This document shows, in pieces, positions 40,128-48,681 of a stretch of 64,000 nt of DNA. The stretch's first letter is position 1. Every line of letters starts with the position of its first letter. Made by a program: the position numbers and the translations under genes. The stretch is from contig NC_090712.1 of assembly GCF_040954835.1 (NCBI RefSeq), positions 21,641,784-21,705,783 of the forward strand. The letters are read 5' to 3'. Source of the stretch: Lepisosteus oculatus (lineage: Eukaryota > Chordata > Actinopteri > Semionotiformes > Lepisosteidae). Below the pieces are notes generated by a model that saw nothing but the letters and a program-made list of their open reading frames with translations, searched no databases and had not been told where the DNA came from.

Positions 40128-43100
40128 CAGTCGACTTTGGTACCTTCCAGAGAGGCATTATTTAACCTGAACTCACATTAACTACACACAGGTGGACCCC
40201 ATTTAACTAATTATGTGACTTATGTGAGAAGTGTTTGCAACAGAGCCTATTTAAGTGTTTCATAGCAAAAGGTGTAAATACTCATGCAATCAGTTATTTT
40301 ATGTTTTATCTATCTATCCATTTTTTAAGCTGCTTTAACCAAGTCAAGAGTCATGGGAAAGCAACAGGTGCAAGGTGGGGTACACCCTGGATGGGACACA
40401 AATTCATCACAGGTCACACACAGACAAACACATTCACACCATGGCCAAATTTCACAAAAGAGAATTAACCTACCAGTATGTCTTTGGAAAAAAACAGAGA
40501 TCCCAGAGGAATCCCGTGTGACTTAGATCTGTTTTCATGGTTATTGTAAATATGTATTTTTCTATTAAATGCTTCCAAACAGCTAAACATCCAGTGCATT
40601 ATCTGCTTGATATCATCTTAAACATTTGTTTTTGCCTGAAATTGTTACCAAAACTGATTTAAAATAGATGATTTCTGGTTACATTTTTAACAGTTCTGTG
40701 TACTTTCATCTCTTGTAGAATACAGATGAACTTTTGCAGAATGTAAGTATATCCATCCATTTTTCAATACATCTAGTCATTGATCTGATCAGAAAGTATT
40801 TACTTTAGCATATTTTTATTATTGTATTTTTTACAAGAGGTGTGGTTGTATTGTAGGCTAAGGCGCTGGCTAAACGAATGTCGGTGTACCAAGGCAGCCT
40901 TGCTCCTGATATTCCAGCTGGCGCGCTGTGCTCCGACAGTGTGACAGATGAGCTGCTTGGCGTGTGTGAAGAACAGTGGAAGAAGCTGGAGCAGGTGTGT
41001 GTCACTACGGCGTGGGTTTAACATCTCTCACATTCTTCCTCATCACCTTTGCTCTTCTTAATTCTTTCTTAAATGGGATTCTGATATAGTAGTAATGCTG
41101 CAGACAGTTCTTATACTAGATATCCTCTGTAATGCAAGTTTTTGAATGCCTGTCCTGCAGGTGCAGGAAAAGATATCTCTGGTGGGAGCAGAGGCATTAC
41201 AGGATACAGAAAAACAGGTAAGAATGGGATCTTTTTATTACATCATTACACTGTTGGCTTTGATTCAAGATTAGTGAGGAAGTCATGCAAGTTCTGAATT
41301 TTCTCTTGGAGGAAGACACAAAATAATTCTTCTAAAAAGAGCTTCATTTTGTCATGTTCATCACCAGACACTCCAGATGGCTCGGTCTTTGTGTGGGAGG
41401 GACTGTCACTTATTCTCCACTAAGTCCGAAATACAAATAGCTATGTGTTCCTCCCATTTATAAATTCATCATATTGATTTTTATTGATACCTTAATTGAT
41501 GGTGACTTGCTTTTTCTACTGTAAAAAAAATGACAGTTCATATGCATTTCCTGCTGTTGTCTATATCCCAGGTTCTGCAAGCAAAAGCTCTCTCAGCAGA
41601 GTTAAAGAAGTGGGCGGACAGAGAACCAGAGTGTAAGTGTGGTGTGGATTTTCTTCAGAAGCTTTAATAAAAAAATAAGAAATGATCATCCAGAAGACAA
41701 ACTGCTGGTAGGATCTAAATCAAATAAAAGTAACATGAAATGTAAAGTCCTTGTGTGAAGTCATGACTGACTTATTTTCAAAGTGTTCTGTGGCAGATTT
41801 TCAAAGTCTTGTTCTATTAACTTTTTATTATTTTCTCTGCAGTGTTGCCAAAGAACCACAAAGTCCTGGTTGCTGTTGGTATGGAAGAGGTTGGTACTAG
41901 ATTGACTGATGGGCAGTAGTTTGATGCCCACATTGAGTCTGTCTCTTACAACATTTTGCGGAAATTAGAATACAGTAGTATTTTTACATAAAATATAGTT
42001 ATTTAAAGCATGTGTGACGGTTCTTGGGGTTTCCGCCCTTGTCACTCCTGCCCGGCAAGTTAGTCCCTCACTGCCTGGGTGCGAACCTGGGTCTCCGGCG
42101 TCATGCAACAGGAAACCTGCCCGGCTGAGCTAAAGGAGAACTCCCCCAGCCAGGGCGGCTGAGATCCCTTTTATAAGCAGGGGCTTTTTCGTTACACATG
42201 GTAGTAAATCAGTGGTCTTAATGCCCTTAATAGCCTCATTTTCTAATGAGACCAAGTTTGAAAATACTTCAGAAGTGTTCTGTCAGGTAATTACTTAACC
42301 TTAAACCCTTTTGACAGTTGGAACAAATCTTTCACATTACCTACACCCATGCTGAGAAAAGGTATTTCTTAAAGGCCTGAAGGACATAATTGGGTTATAG
42401 CTTGTATATACCTGTGCTGAGGTTATGAAGCATGTCACTCATCGCTCGGCTAGAAGCCCGCATGCTGCTTTGGTTAAAAATGTCAATTCTGTTACAGCTG
42501 CAGAGGGTGAACAGAGAGCTTGAAATGGTCCTGTCCTGTTGTCAAGCGAAGAATGAAAAGCTGAAACATGATGTGAAAAGGTCTGTTGTATTTTCCCCAT
42601 GTGGTTTTGTTCTACTGTGCATTATGCTAATGCTGTATAGTACTGGCTCCTTGTCACAAACATTCAGCCTTGCATTATGATGTCAGCCTGTCAGTATATT
42701 AGTAACTCAGTTGTTTGAAACTCCGGAACAAGAAGTCTCCTTGTTTTTTAATCTGTCTTCAAGGTTAGGCAATTAATTGTGTTTTTTTAATTCAAGTGAA
42801 CAGAAGTGGCTAGAAGAACAAGAAGAGTTGTTGAATGCAGCTACTGACAGAGCAAAAGAACTGCAAATGGAAATAAGCAGATCATCTGAAGCAAAGTATG
42901 TCTGAAAATGACAAGAGGTGGAACACATTTAAAGAAATATTTATTTATAATGCCTTTCTGTGTAAGCAGTGCTTTTAGACACACTAAATGAGAGATATCT
43001 TTTGTGTCAAATGTTATAAGATCTTTGAGTTATCTTTAGTGAACTGGGTAATGTTGATTGCTCTTAAGAGTGGTGTGAGGTGTAGGCCCATTGGCCTCTG

Positions 43101-45034
43101 GATGTGTGTCTCATCCTCTTGTTATTTTAAGTCCTGAACATTCCAGAGTGACTGTTGAATACTGGACTTGAAAGATATATAAACTTGTATATATATGCTT
43201 TTAGAACTATGCAGTCTAATTGGGTGTTGACAAGTTATAACATATTAAACAAGACTGCATGTTCTCTTCCTTCATGGCCTCTTGGATAATGCATTGTGTT
43301 GTGGGGTTTTGGTTATTGGTAATATTGAGAATATTCTTTAATTTTTTAAATAATTTGTATTTTAGGGCAGTGCAGGAAACAAAGAGGAAAATCCAGAAAA
43401 TAAAGGCTTACCAGGAGAACTTGTTGGAGACATTTAGTGACTTCCTTGCTGAGCACTTTCCTATTCCTCAACAGCAGGCAAATGAAAACAGGAAGAAAAA
43501 AGTGGGTCCTTCTTGTCTTAAATGTAACACTGAGGGGCTGTTTATCAAAAATATATCTATTGAACCTGTTTTTCTATTCAGTAGATTTTTAATAACTCAA
43601 AGAGTTCCACCAGTTGTTCAATTTCTCCTTAGGAAACTTTTTGAGATTATGAATTGACATAATATCAAGAAACTAATACTTTGAGGTTTTTCTTTCAGGT
43701 GTTTTCCCTGGAACCGACTGTGGAACTGATTTCATTACATGACATTCTGGAGGTATTATTGCTTTTTACTGTGGTGTGTGTGCGTCTCTGTCTCTGTCTC
43801 TGTCTCTGTCTCTGTCTCTGTCTCTGTCTCTGTCTCTGTCTCTGTCTCTGTCTCTGTCTCTGTCTCTGTCTCTGTCTCTGTCTCTGTCTCTGTCTCTGTC
43901 TCTGTCTCTGTCTCTGTCTGCAATGGACTGGTGTCCAGGTCAGGCTGTATCCTGTCTCATACCCATTGCTTGCCAGGGTAGGCCCTGGCTCCCCTGCAAC
44001 GCTGTATGGGATAAAGTGGTTAGAAAATGGATGGATGTGAATAGTTGTATGCCACAGAGATCTACTTTAGACCTCTTGCTCTCCCTTATCTATGAATGGG
44101 GGAAACATTAAGAGAATTTAAGTGATTGTTCATTTAAGTAATTGTTCCTTTTCGCTGAAACTGCTGAACTAGTCAAAGTAAAACATTGAATTTTAGTCAC
44201 CTTCAATTAGCATTCAGATTAAGCTTTATTGAAAAAATATAATTCAACTGACCCATTCAAATGTTAGCTAGAGTGTTTTTGCATATAATGTTTTGTCTCT
44301 GGTAGAATATGTTACATTTGTCAAATCAGTGACAACAATCCTTTTAGGACAGGTAACACTATACAATTGTCCCATGGTTGTTTTGGCCATTTTGAGATCT
44401 CAGTATTATATTCATATTGCATTTACTTTAAAATGGAAACCTATATTTTTATGTTAACTGTTTTGCAGCTATATTTAATTTATTTTTATTTTTTTCAGTG
44501 TTTGGTGTTTTATATATATTTTTTATTTTCAAATAATTCTCAAGTCACAGTTTTCAATCATGATATTTGTCAAATAGTGAAGAATATTAGAAAGAACGCA
44601 AATGAGAGGAGGTCATTCAGCATAATTGGCACCAAAGGGTTTCTCAGATGAAGGTTTGCTTGTATATTCTGAAATAATCTTGCAACTTTTTAAGTGTGAA
44701 AATACACAGCCACAACTCCAGTTAGAATATTACTTTGCAAGTGTTTTAACTAGGGAGTGCTACAATACTGACACTTTTCACTTAAAACACATATACAGTA
44801 CACTAATTTAGTTTAATATATATTATAAATATTAATATATTATAATATTATAATTATTTTTCTTCTTCTTCACAGCTTCTAATGAATAAACTGTTTGAGT
44901 CTCCTCATGACCCATATATAACCATTGATGAGACATTTTGGCCACCCTATACTGAGATGCTTCTTCGACATGGAATTGCACTGAGACACCCTGAAGATTC
45001 AAGCAAAATTCGCTTGGAAGCTTTTCATCAGTAG
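38696..45034 (+). CDS. CENPK: CENPK, whole coding region (11 exons, spliced)
   Basis: The exons encode about 286 residues against 269 in human. CENP-K belongs to the CENP-H/I/K/M group of the constitutive centromere-associated network at the inner kinetochore, which links CENP-A chromatin to spindle-binding complexes. Exons: 38696-38698, 40719-40742, 40857-40994, 41161-41217, 41572-41632, 41843-41889, 42498-42580, 42797-42895, 43366-43501, 43699-43752 and 44876-45034. Family blocks seen are CEEQWKKLEQVQEKISLVG, a Glu/Lys/Gln-rich central part likely to be coiled coil (SEQKWLEEQEELL), DFLAEHFPIP, LISLHDILE, and the highly conserved end FWPPYTEMLLRHGIALRHPE then RLEAFHQ. All phases join. Its place between FAM135A and SDHAF4 differs from human, where it sits beside PPWD1 on chromosome 5. 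Introns argue against a retrocopy. Confidence 0.95.
39155..39442 (-). repeat. 5S-SINE body and tail, minus strand
   Basis: Read in reverse this follows the SINE at 45592 to 46160 block by block: 'gatgagacataaaaccga', 'ggtcctgac', 'aatcccagggtgtttctcga', 'catcatccaggtgga' and 'ggaggggag'. The 5S-derived head is missing. Confidence 0.8.
39778..39870 (+). repeat. R1 repeat fragment, copy 3
   Basis: It has a CACACACA stretch, then 'cagggccagttttccaaga' and 'catatctttggactga'. These are middle blocks of the R1 family; both ends are missing. Confidence 0.6.
40030..40305 (+). mobile_element. Tc1-derived non-coding remnant
   Basis: It contains 'acaggtggaccccattta', 'actaattatgtgactt', 'gcctatttaagtgtttcat' and 'aaggtgtaaatactcatgc'. 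These are typical of the non-coding end regions of Tc1-like elements in fish. No transposase codons remain. Confidence 0.65.
40312..40520 (+). repeat. R1 repeat, copy 4
   Basis: It starts 'tatctatccattttttaa' and continues with 'acaccctggatgggacac', 'catcacaggtcacacaca' and 'ccagtatgtctttgga'. It is more complete at its 5' side than copies 1 and 2. Confidence 0.7.
40719..40742 (+). CDS. CENPK: CENPK coding exon 2, 24-base microexon
   Basis: It encodes NTDELLQN. The acceptor is CTCTTGTAG and the donor AAT|GTAAGT. It is bounded by phase-0 introns on both sides, so skipping would only delete eight residues. Confidence 0.8.
40857..40994 (+). CDS. CENPK: CENPK coding exon 3
   Basis: It encodes AKALAKRMSVYQGSLAP and then ELLGVCEEQWKKLEQ, the CEExWK block of CENP-K. 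The acceptor is TATTGTAG and the donor CAG|GTGTGT. Confidence 0.93.
41161..41217 (+). CDS. CENPK: CENPK coding exon 4
   Basis: It encodes VQEKISLVGAEALQDTEKQ. The acceptor is CCTGCAG. A second AG six bases in would drop VQ, but the full form aligns with human CENP-K. The donor is CAG|GTAAGA. Confidence 0.92.
41572..41632 (+). CDS. CENPK: CENPK coding exon 5
   Basis: It encodes VLQAKALSAELKKWADREPE and leaves in phase 1. The acceptor is ATATCCCAG and the donor GAGT|GTAAGT. Confidence 0.9.
41843..41889 (+). CDS. CENPK: CENPK coding exon 6
   Basis: It encodes LPKNHKVLVAVGMEE, matching the segment before the central coiled coil. The acceptor is TCTCTGCAG. The donor GAG|GTTGGT is weaker than the others in the gene. 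Confidence 0.88.
42009..42200. mobile_element. Small element with inverted ends and tRNA-like core
   Basis: The ends CATGTGTGACGG (42009) and, read in reverse, CATGTGTAACGA (42200) are inverted repeats differing at two positions. On the minus strand the interior reads TAGCTCAGCCGGGCAGG and later GGTTCGCACCC, which resemble the A and B boxes of a tRNA gene. It could be a small DNA element or a tRNA-related repeat. Confidence 0.45.
42498..42580 (+). CDS. CENPK: CENPK coding exon 7
   Basis: It encodes LQRVNRELEMVLSCCQAKNE and then KLKHDVK. This is the start of the predicted coiled coil. The acceptor is CTGTTACAG and the donor AAAG|GTCTGT. It leaves in phase 2. Confidence 0.92.
42797..42895 (+). 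CDS. CENPK: CENPK coding exon 8
   Basis: It encodes SEQKWLEEQEELLNAATDRA and then KELQMEISRSSEA, a heptad-rich coiled coil. The acceptor is AATTCAAG and the donor AA|GTATGT. Confidence 0.92.
43366..43501 (+). CDS. CENPK: CENPK coding exon 9
   Basis: It encodes AVQETKRKIQKIKAYQENLL and then DFLAEHFPIPQQQ, ending NRKKK. DFLAEHFPIP is a recognisable CENP-K block. The acceptor is TGTATTTTAG and the donor AAA|GTGGGT. Confidence 0.93.
43699..43752 (+). CDS. CENPK: CENPK coding exon 10
   Basis: It encodes VFSLEPTVELISLHDILE. The acceptor is TTTCTTTCAG and the donor GAG|GTATTA. A hexamer microsatellite begins about 30 bases after the donor. Confidence 0.92.
43784..43920 (+). repeat. (GTCTCT)n hexanucleotide microsatellite, about 23 units
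   Basis: An almost uninterrupted run of GTCTCT repeats spans about 137 bases. It contains no stop codon in any plus-strand frame, so it creates spurious long open frames of alternating Ser-Val, Leu-Cys or Leu-Ser. It abuts a minus-strand R1 copy. Confidence 0.97.
43918..44040 (-). repeat. R1 repeat, copy 5, minus strand
   Basis: It reads 'caatggactggtgtccagg', 'cccattgcttgccaggg', 'ggataaagtggttagaaaa' and 'tggatggatg'. In reverse this gives the 5' part of the R1 family. The microsatellite starts exactly where the repeat body breaks off. Confidence 0.75.
44876..45034 (+). CDS. CENPK: CENPK coding exon 11, last
   Basis: It encodes LLMNKLFESPHDPYITID, then FWPPYTEMLLRHGIALRHPE and RLEAFHQ, with TAG at 45032. 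This end is almost identical to human CENP-K. The acceptor is CTTCTTCACAG. Confidence 0.96.
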   Translation, partial: LLMNKLFESPHDPYITIDETFWPPYTEMLLRHGIALRHPEDSSKIRLEAFHQ

Positions 45035-45103
45035 AATGACATGATAAAACCATGTGTAACTGTTCTAACTTGTGTAACTTTTGTGCTTTTTTATTTTACT
45101 TTG

Positions 45104-45109
45104 AATAAA
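45104..45109 (+). terminator. CENPK: CENPK poly(A) signal
   Basis: An AATAAA lies 70 bases after the CENPK stop codon, which implies a very short 3' UTR. Confidence 0.7.
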
Positions 45110-45591
45110 AATATAATTATTCTATTTAAATAAATTGCAGCTAAGGACTAGATTGTTCTGAAAATTTAATTATTTTAAATAGCACTGTAGCAAGCAATTA
45201 ACTAGCAATCTCATGGCTGCATACTTATGGAAGAAGCTCCTATTTAAGCAGTCAAAATGTCTGTCTATCTGTTTTGATTAACATAATTGTAAGAATTTAT
45301 TTGCATTCGTAGTGTCTTTCATTCTAAAGAGTTTGACATATGGGACCCATGCCATCCAGCACTTAAGGTTTCTCCACATAAGCAGCAGACAAGGAAGAGG
45401 ACTCAGGAAAGGCAGCAGACAACCCCCTGACCACAAGACTGTATGCAAAATGGTGCAGTTTCTTTCAAAAATAAAAACAAAACCAGACAGTGAAACCATT
45501 AAAATGTGTTATTATATAATTTATGAGTTGCATTAAACACTGTAGTTATGGTTTGGGAAATAACCTTTATCTAAAACTTAAAGTTCTAGCA

Positions 45592-46160
45592 GACATATCA
45601 GTGCCAGCAGCCATATCACCCTGTAACTCACAACTGGCAACCCACTTAAGCTCAGCAGGTGTGAGCCTGGTCAGTACCTGGATGAGAGACCTCTGGGGGA
45701 AAAACTAAGGTTGCTGCTGGAAGAGGTGTTAGTGGGGCCAGCAGGGGGTGCTCACCCTGCAGTCCATGTGGGTCCTAATGCCCCAGTATAGTAAAGGGGA
45801 CACTATACTGTAAACAGGCACCGTCCTTCGGATGAGATGTAAAACCGAGGTCCTGACCCTCTGTAGTTCATTAAAAATCCCAGGGCGTCTCTCGAAAAGA
45901 GTAAAAATTTCCCATTGGCCCTTACCAATCACGGCCTCCTAATAATCCCCATCTATGAATTGGCTTCATTACTCTGCTCTCCTCCCCACTGAGAGCTGGT
46001 GTGTGGGTAGCGTTCTGGCGCACTATGGCTGCCGTTGCATCATCCAGGTGGATCCTGCACATTAGTTGTGGTGGAGGGGAGTCCCCATTACCTGTAAACC
46101 GCTTTGAGTGGAGTGTCCAGAAAAGCGCTATACAAGCAATTATTAATTATTATTATTATA
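45592..46160 (+). mobile_element. SINE with 5S rRNA-derived head (SINE3-like)
   Basis: The first 100 bases resemble 5S rRNA: 'gccatatcaccctg', then 'aagctcagcaggtgtgagc' and 'cctggtcagtacctggatg' with 'agagacc'. These cover the box A to box C internal promoter of 5S genes. The body includes 'ccttcggatgagatgtaaaa', 'tcatccaggtgga' and 'cgctttgagtggagtgtcc'. The tail is ATT-rich. It is the only copy in this window that keeps its head. Confidence 0.88.
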
Positions 46161-46349
46161 ATTTACCGAGTAATTGGTACAGAGAAGTGAATTTATTATG
46201 TAATGTAATATTAAATTACATAATTATAATTACTGCCAAATTATAGATGTCCAAGAACGTTATCACAGTTACAGTGCAAGTGTTTTTCCTTGCATGTATA
46301 AATTCAGTTTCAGCAGACTCAGAGCAAAGTAAACATAAAACAGACTGCA

Positions 46350-46900
46350 GTTGTGTCGCGCTGTTAGTGAATACTTCGAGCTGCGGACGTGCAAAAGCCA
46401 GGCGACGCGGGAGGGGATGTTATTGAAGGGACTCAGGGTGGGTTGATTTTGCCCCAAATAGTATGAAAACAAACGGGGACGCTGTTTGTACCCAGAGCTA
46501 AATGGACCTCGGGTTTCGTTACAATATCCTGTTTCTTTACCGCTAAACTCAAGTTTAAGCTATGTTACAAAAAACGCGAAAATATCGTTTCATGTAGTTC
46601 ATAAAAAGCAAGCAACCACGCATAAATCGTTACTAGTATTTATCGCGTGCACTAAAATACATGCTTAAAGTACAGCAAACGCCACAGCAGCTTTCTGATC
46701 GAGACAGATGCGTATGTATTGCTCTATTGCTATATGTCTGTTGTTAACGTGTATTTGAAATGTTTCTCGTTCATATTAGAGAAGTGAACTAACACACTTC
46801 GGAATCGTATACGTCCCACCAGCTTTTACTGTCGCGTTCTGATGACGTCCTGTACGTACTTCCTCTGACCAGAAACCTTGTATAATATGTCAGCAGCAGG
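46350..46900 (+). promoter_or_regulatory. SDHAF4 promoter region
   Basis: CpG density rises around 46360 to 46430 and again around 46790 to 46880, before the first coding exon. A CRE-like GATGACGTCC and an ACTTCCT occur just upstream of the start. No TATA box stands out at a fixed distance. Confidence 0.5.
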
Positions 46901-46922
46901 ATGCAGAGCAGTATGGCTTTAA
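46887..46922 (+). other. Short upstream ORF overlapping the SDHAF4 start
   Basis: An ATG at 46887 opens an 11-codon frame ending TAA at 46920-46922. It overlaps the proposed SDHAF4 start at 46901 and the second in-frame ATG at 46913, in a different frame. If it lies inside the transcript, it would force leaky scanning. Confidence 0.5.
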
Positions 46923-46994
46923 CGCGGTTATATCATTTTAATATAAAACATTATGTCCGTAGAGGATTGCTTAAGCAACATACACAATATAAAC
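46901..46994 (+). CDS. SDHAF4: SDHAF4 coding exon 1
   Basis: It encodes [19 protein letters not shown] and [12 protein letters not shown], an Arg/Lys-rich presequence. The donor is AAAC|GTAAGA, leaving phase 1. Confidence 0.85.
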
Positions 46995-48681
46995 GTAAGA
47001 TCTTTCATTATTTATTTCAGTGTAATTTTATTATATCACTGACAAAATAACATATGTTCACCGTAGTTCATCCAGTATTTTGTTCAGTCTGCGTTGTAAA
47101 TTGTTTAAATCTGAAATATTGGGATTTATTGTAGTTTAACTATAGTGTAGGCTGGTCAATTCAACACGGTTTTACTGTTTTTCTATAATTAGTCCAGTCT
47201 TTTAAATGAAAATTTCAGATTAAAATTTAATAAACATGATAATTTCAGTTCTTAATGGAATGTCAAACGTTCTTAAATGTCAACGATATTTGTTTTAAAA
47301 GTGGAATATTTTTATCTAAGCTTTAATTGGAATAATATTGCAATATCTCACGTAACTCAATAATCTGGATTTGAGAAAAACTAAAGCAGAATCTTGTAAC
47401 GTGTTACTGTTAAGAGGCCAGCAGGACCTGATTTGAGATACTGAAATCTTCCTCTAAAGCTAGAAATGTATATCAGTGAATTTTGTCCCCCCCTGAGTGC
47501 AGTTCTTGTGAACGGAGCAGCTACCAGAGCGGCCGGCTCTGGCGCAGACGGTAAATCCCACGGTAAGAAGGAGTCTCTGCGGAAGCCCAAGACTCCATTA
47601 GGCCGCTTCGACAGTACTGAAGAAGCGTCCACTGAGAAAGACTCACTGGAAAGTAAGACAATTAAACTTTACCAATGTGAATGTCAACATAAGCTATATT
47701 GAAACTCATCAGTTCATTTCAGGTCTCATTTATATCCACTTTGAACCACACCACACGCATTCTATCTTCTGTAGCCTCTCTGTGCATATATCAATTTATG
47801 ATACTGTTGATTTTGGATTTCTTTGGATTATGTAACACTTACTTCATTGTGGTATATATTTTTTTGCATTATGTAACTTATTTGAAGTTACCTGGAAAAG
47901 AATGATGCTGTATTGTACAAATTTTGACTTTCATGTTGGTTACTTTGAAAAATGATGTTCATTAAATAGAAGTACTGTGTGTGTATATATATATTTTATA
48001 AATAATTGTATATGAAAAATAGTGAGTTTACAACAGAGTACCTAAGTGAATTTACAAATATTAGAAAACTATAATGCTCTCTGGTCTTGGCTGAGACTTA
48101 AAAAAATAAGCATTTGTTGTGTGCAGCTCTTGCTTAATATGTTATGTTTATCACTAAATGGACATCATCTAGTTGGGAGATTTAGAACTTAATGCAAGTT
48201 CTAACATTGATTATGGCACAAATGTTTGATATCATAATCTGCTTACAAGTATGAAGTATGCACATATATATATGTAGGTAACTACATCAGTATGTGTAAG
48301 CTACAAAGGAACAGGTAATGGTTTATTCCGTCCTGAAAGGAAAAAAAAGCCTTCACTCCTGAAGAAGGCTCCACAGTCTCTTTTCTTTTCAGCATGGAAT
48401 AAACCTTTACCTTTTCCTATTTATATTTATAGTGACTATACTTTTTAGATTTTTCATGTTTTTACTTGTAAGGAGTCACATGTATGTATGTATTTGTGTC
48501 TCCTAGCCTCTGAGCAAAATGATATGCACCAAATTATGATGCACACTGTACTGTATCTCATCTCTCTTCAGAATTCCCTGATGACGTAAACCCAGCTACG
48601 AAGGAGAGAGGCGGACCGAAGGGGCCGGAGCCCACTCGATACGGGGACTGGGAGAGAAGGGGGCGGTGCATTGACTTTTAG
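46901..48681 (+). CDS. SDHAF4: SDHAF4, whole coding region (3 exons, spliced)
   Basis: The exons 46901-46994, 47503-47652 and 48572-48681 encode 117 residues; human SDHAF4 has 108. SDHAF4 acts in the mitochondrial matrix, where it binds flavinylated SDHA and promotes its joining to SDHB in complex II. The N-terminus [13 protein letters not shown] with following Arg/Lys and no acidic residues fits a mitochondrial targeting peptide. The C-terminus carries the diagnostic run [26 protein letters not shown] and RRGRCIDF. Start choice: ATG 46901 gives the longest frame, while ATG 46913 has the better context (A at -3, G at +4) and would shorten the protein by four residues. Confidence 0.95.
47503..47652 (+). 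CDS. SDHAF4: SDHAF4 coding exon 2
   Basis: It encodes [16 protein letters not shown], then [16 protein letters not shown]. The KPKxPxGRFD block matches human SDHAF4. The acceptor is GAGTGCAG and the donor GAAA|GTAAGA. Confidence 0.93.
48302..48419. mobile_element. Fold-back (hairpin) element, copy 2
   Basis: The left arm 48302-48338 ('acaaaggaacaggtaatg...') pairs with the right arm 48386-48419 ('...ataaacctttaccttttc'). The arms match those at 13291 to 13411. The loop carries 'gaagaaggctccacag', the reverse complement of the loop block of copy 1, so the two copies are inserted in opposite directions. Confidence 0.7.
48572..48681 (+). CDS. SDHAF4: SDHAF4 coding exon 3, last
   Basis: It encodes [20 protein letters not shown] and then [15 protein letters not shown], ending TAG at 48679. 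This is the conserved SDHA-binding C-terminus. The acceptor is TCTCTTCAG. Confidence 0.96.

Larger units (their letters stand above)
38699..44875 (+). other. CENPK introns
   Basis: The 2-kb first intron carries a minus-strand SINE (39155), two R1 fragments and a Tc1-derived tail. The intron at 41890-42497 holds a small inverted-repeat element. The intron at 43753-44875 holds a hexamer microsatellite and a minus-strand R1 copy. The rest is AT-rich with nothing recognised. Confidence 0.75.
45035..46345. other. Intergenic DNA between CENPK and SDHAF4
   Basis: This holds the CENPK poly(A) signal and, at 45592 to 46160, a full-length 5S-headed SINE. The stretch 45120 to 45590 shows nothing I recognise. 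Confidence 0.7.
46995..48571 (+). other. SDHAF4 introns
   Basis: The introns are 46995-47502 and 47653-48571. The second contains a fold-back element (48302). Otherwise they are AT-rich with short TA and GT runs and no recognisable feature. Confidence 0.75.

Noticed and set aside
43681..44111. Three overlapping plus-strand open frames of 80 to 119 codons with Leu-Cys, Ser-Val or Leu-Ser repeats
   Set aside because: They are produced by the stop-free GTCTCT microsatellite and are not a protein.
45592..45710. A possible functional 5S rRNA gene
   Set aside because: The similarity is partial and runs directly into a SINE body; no T-run terminator stands at the expected place.
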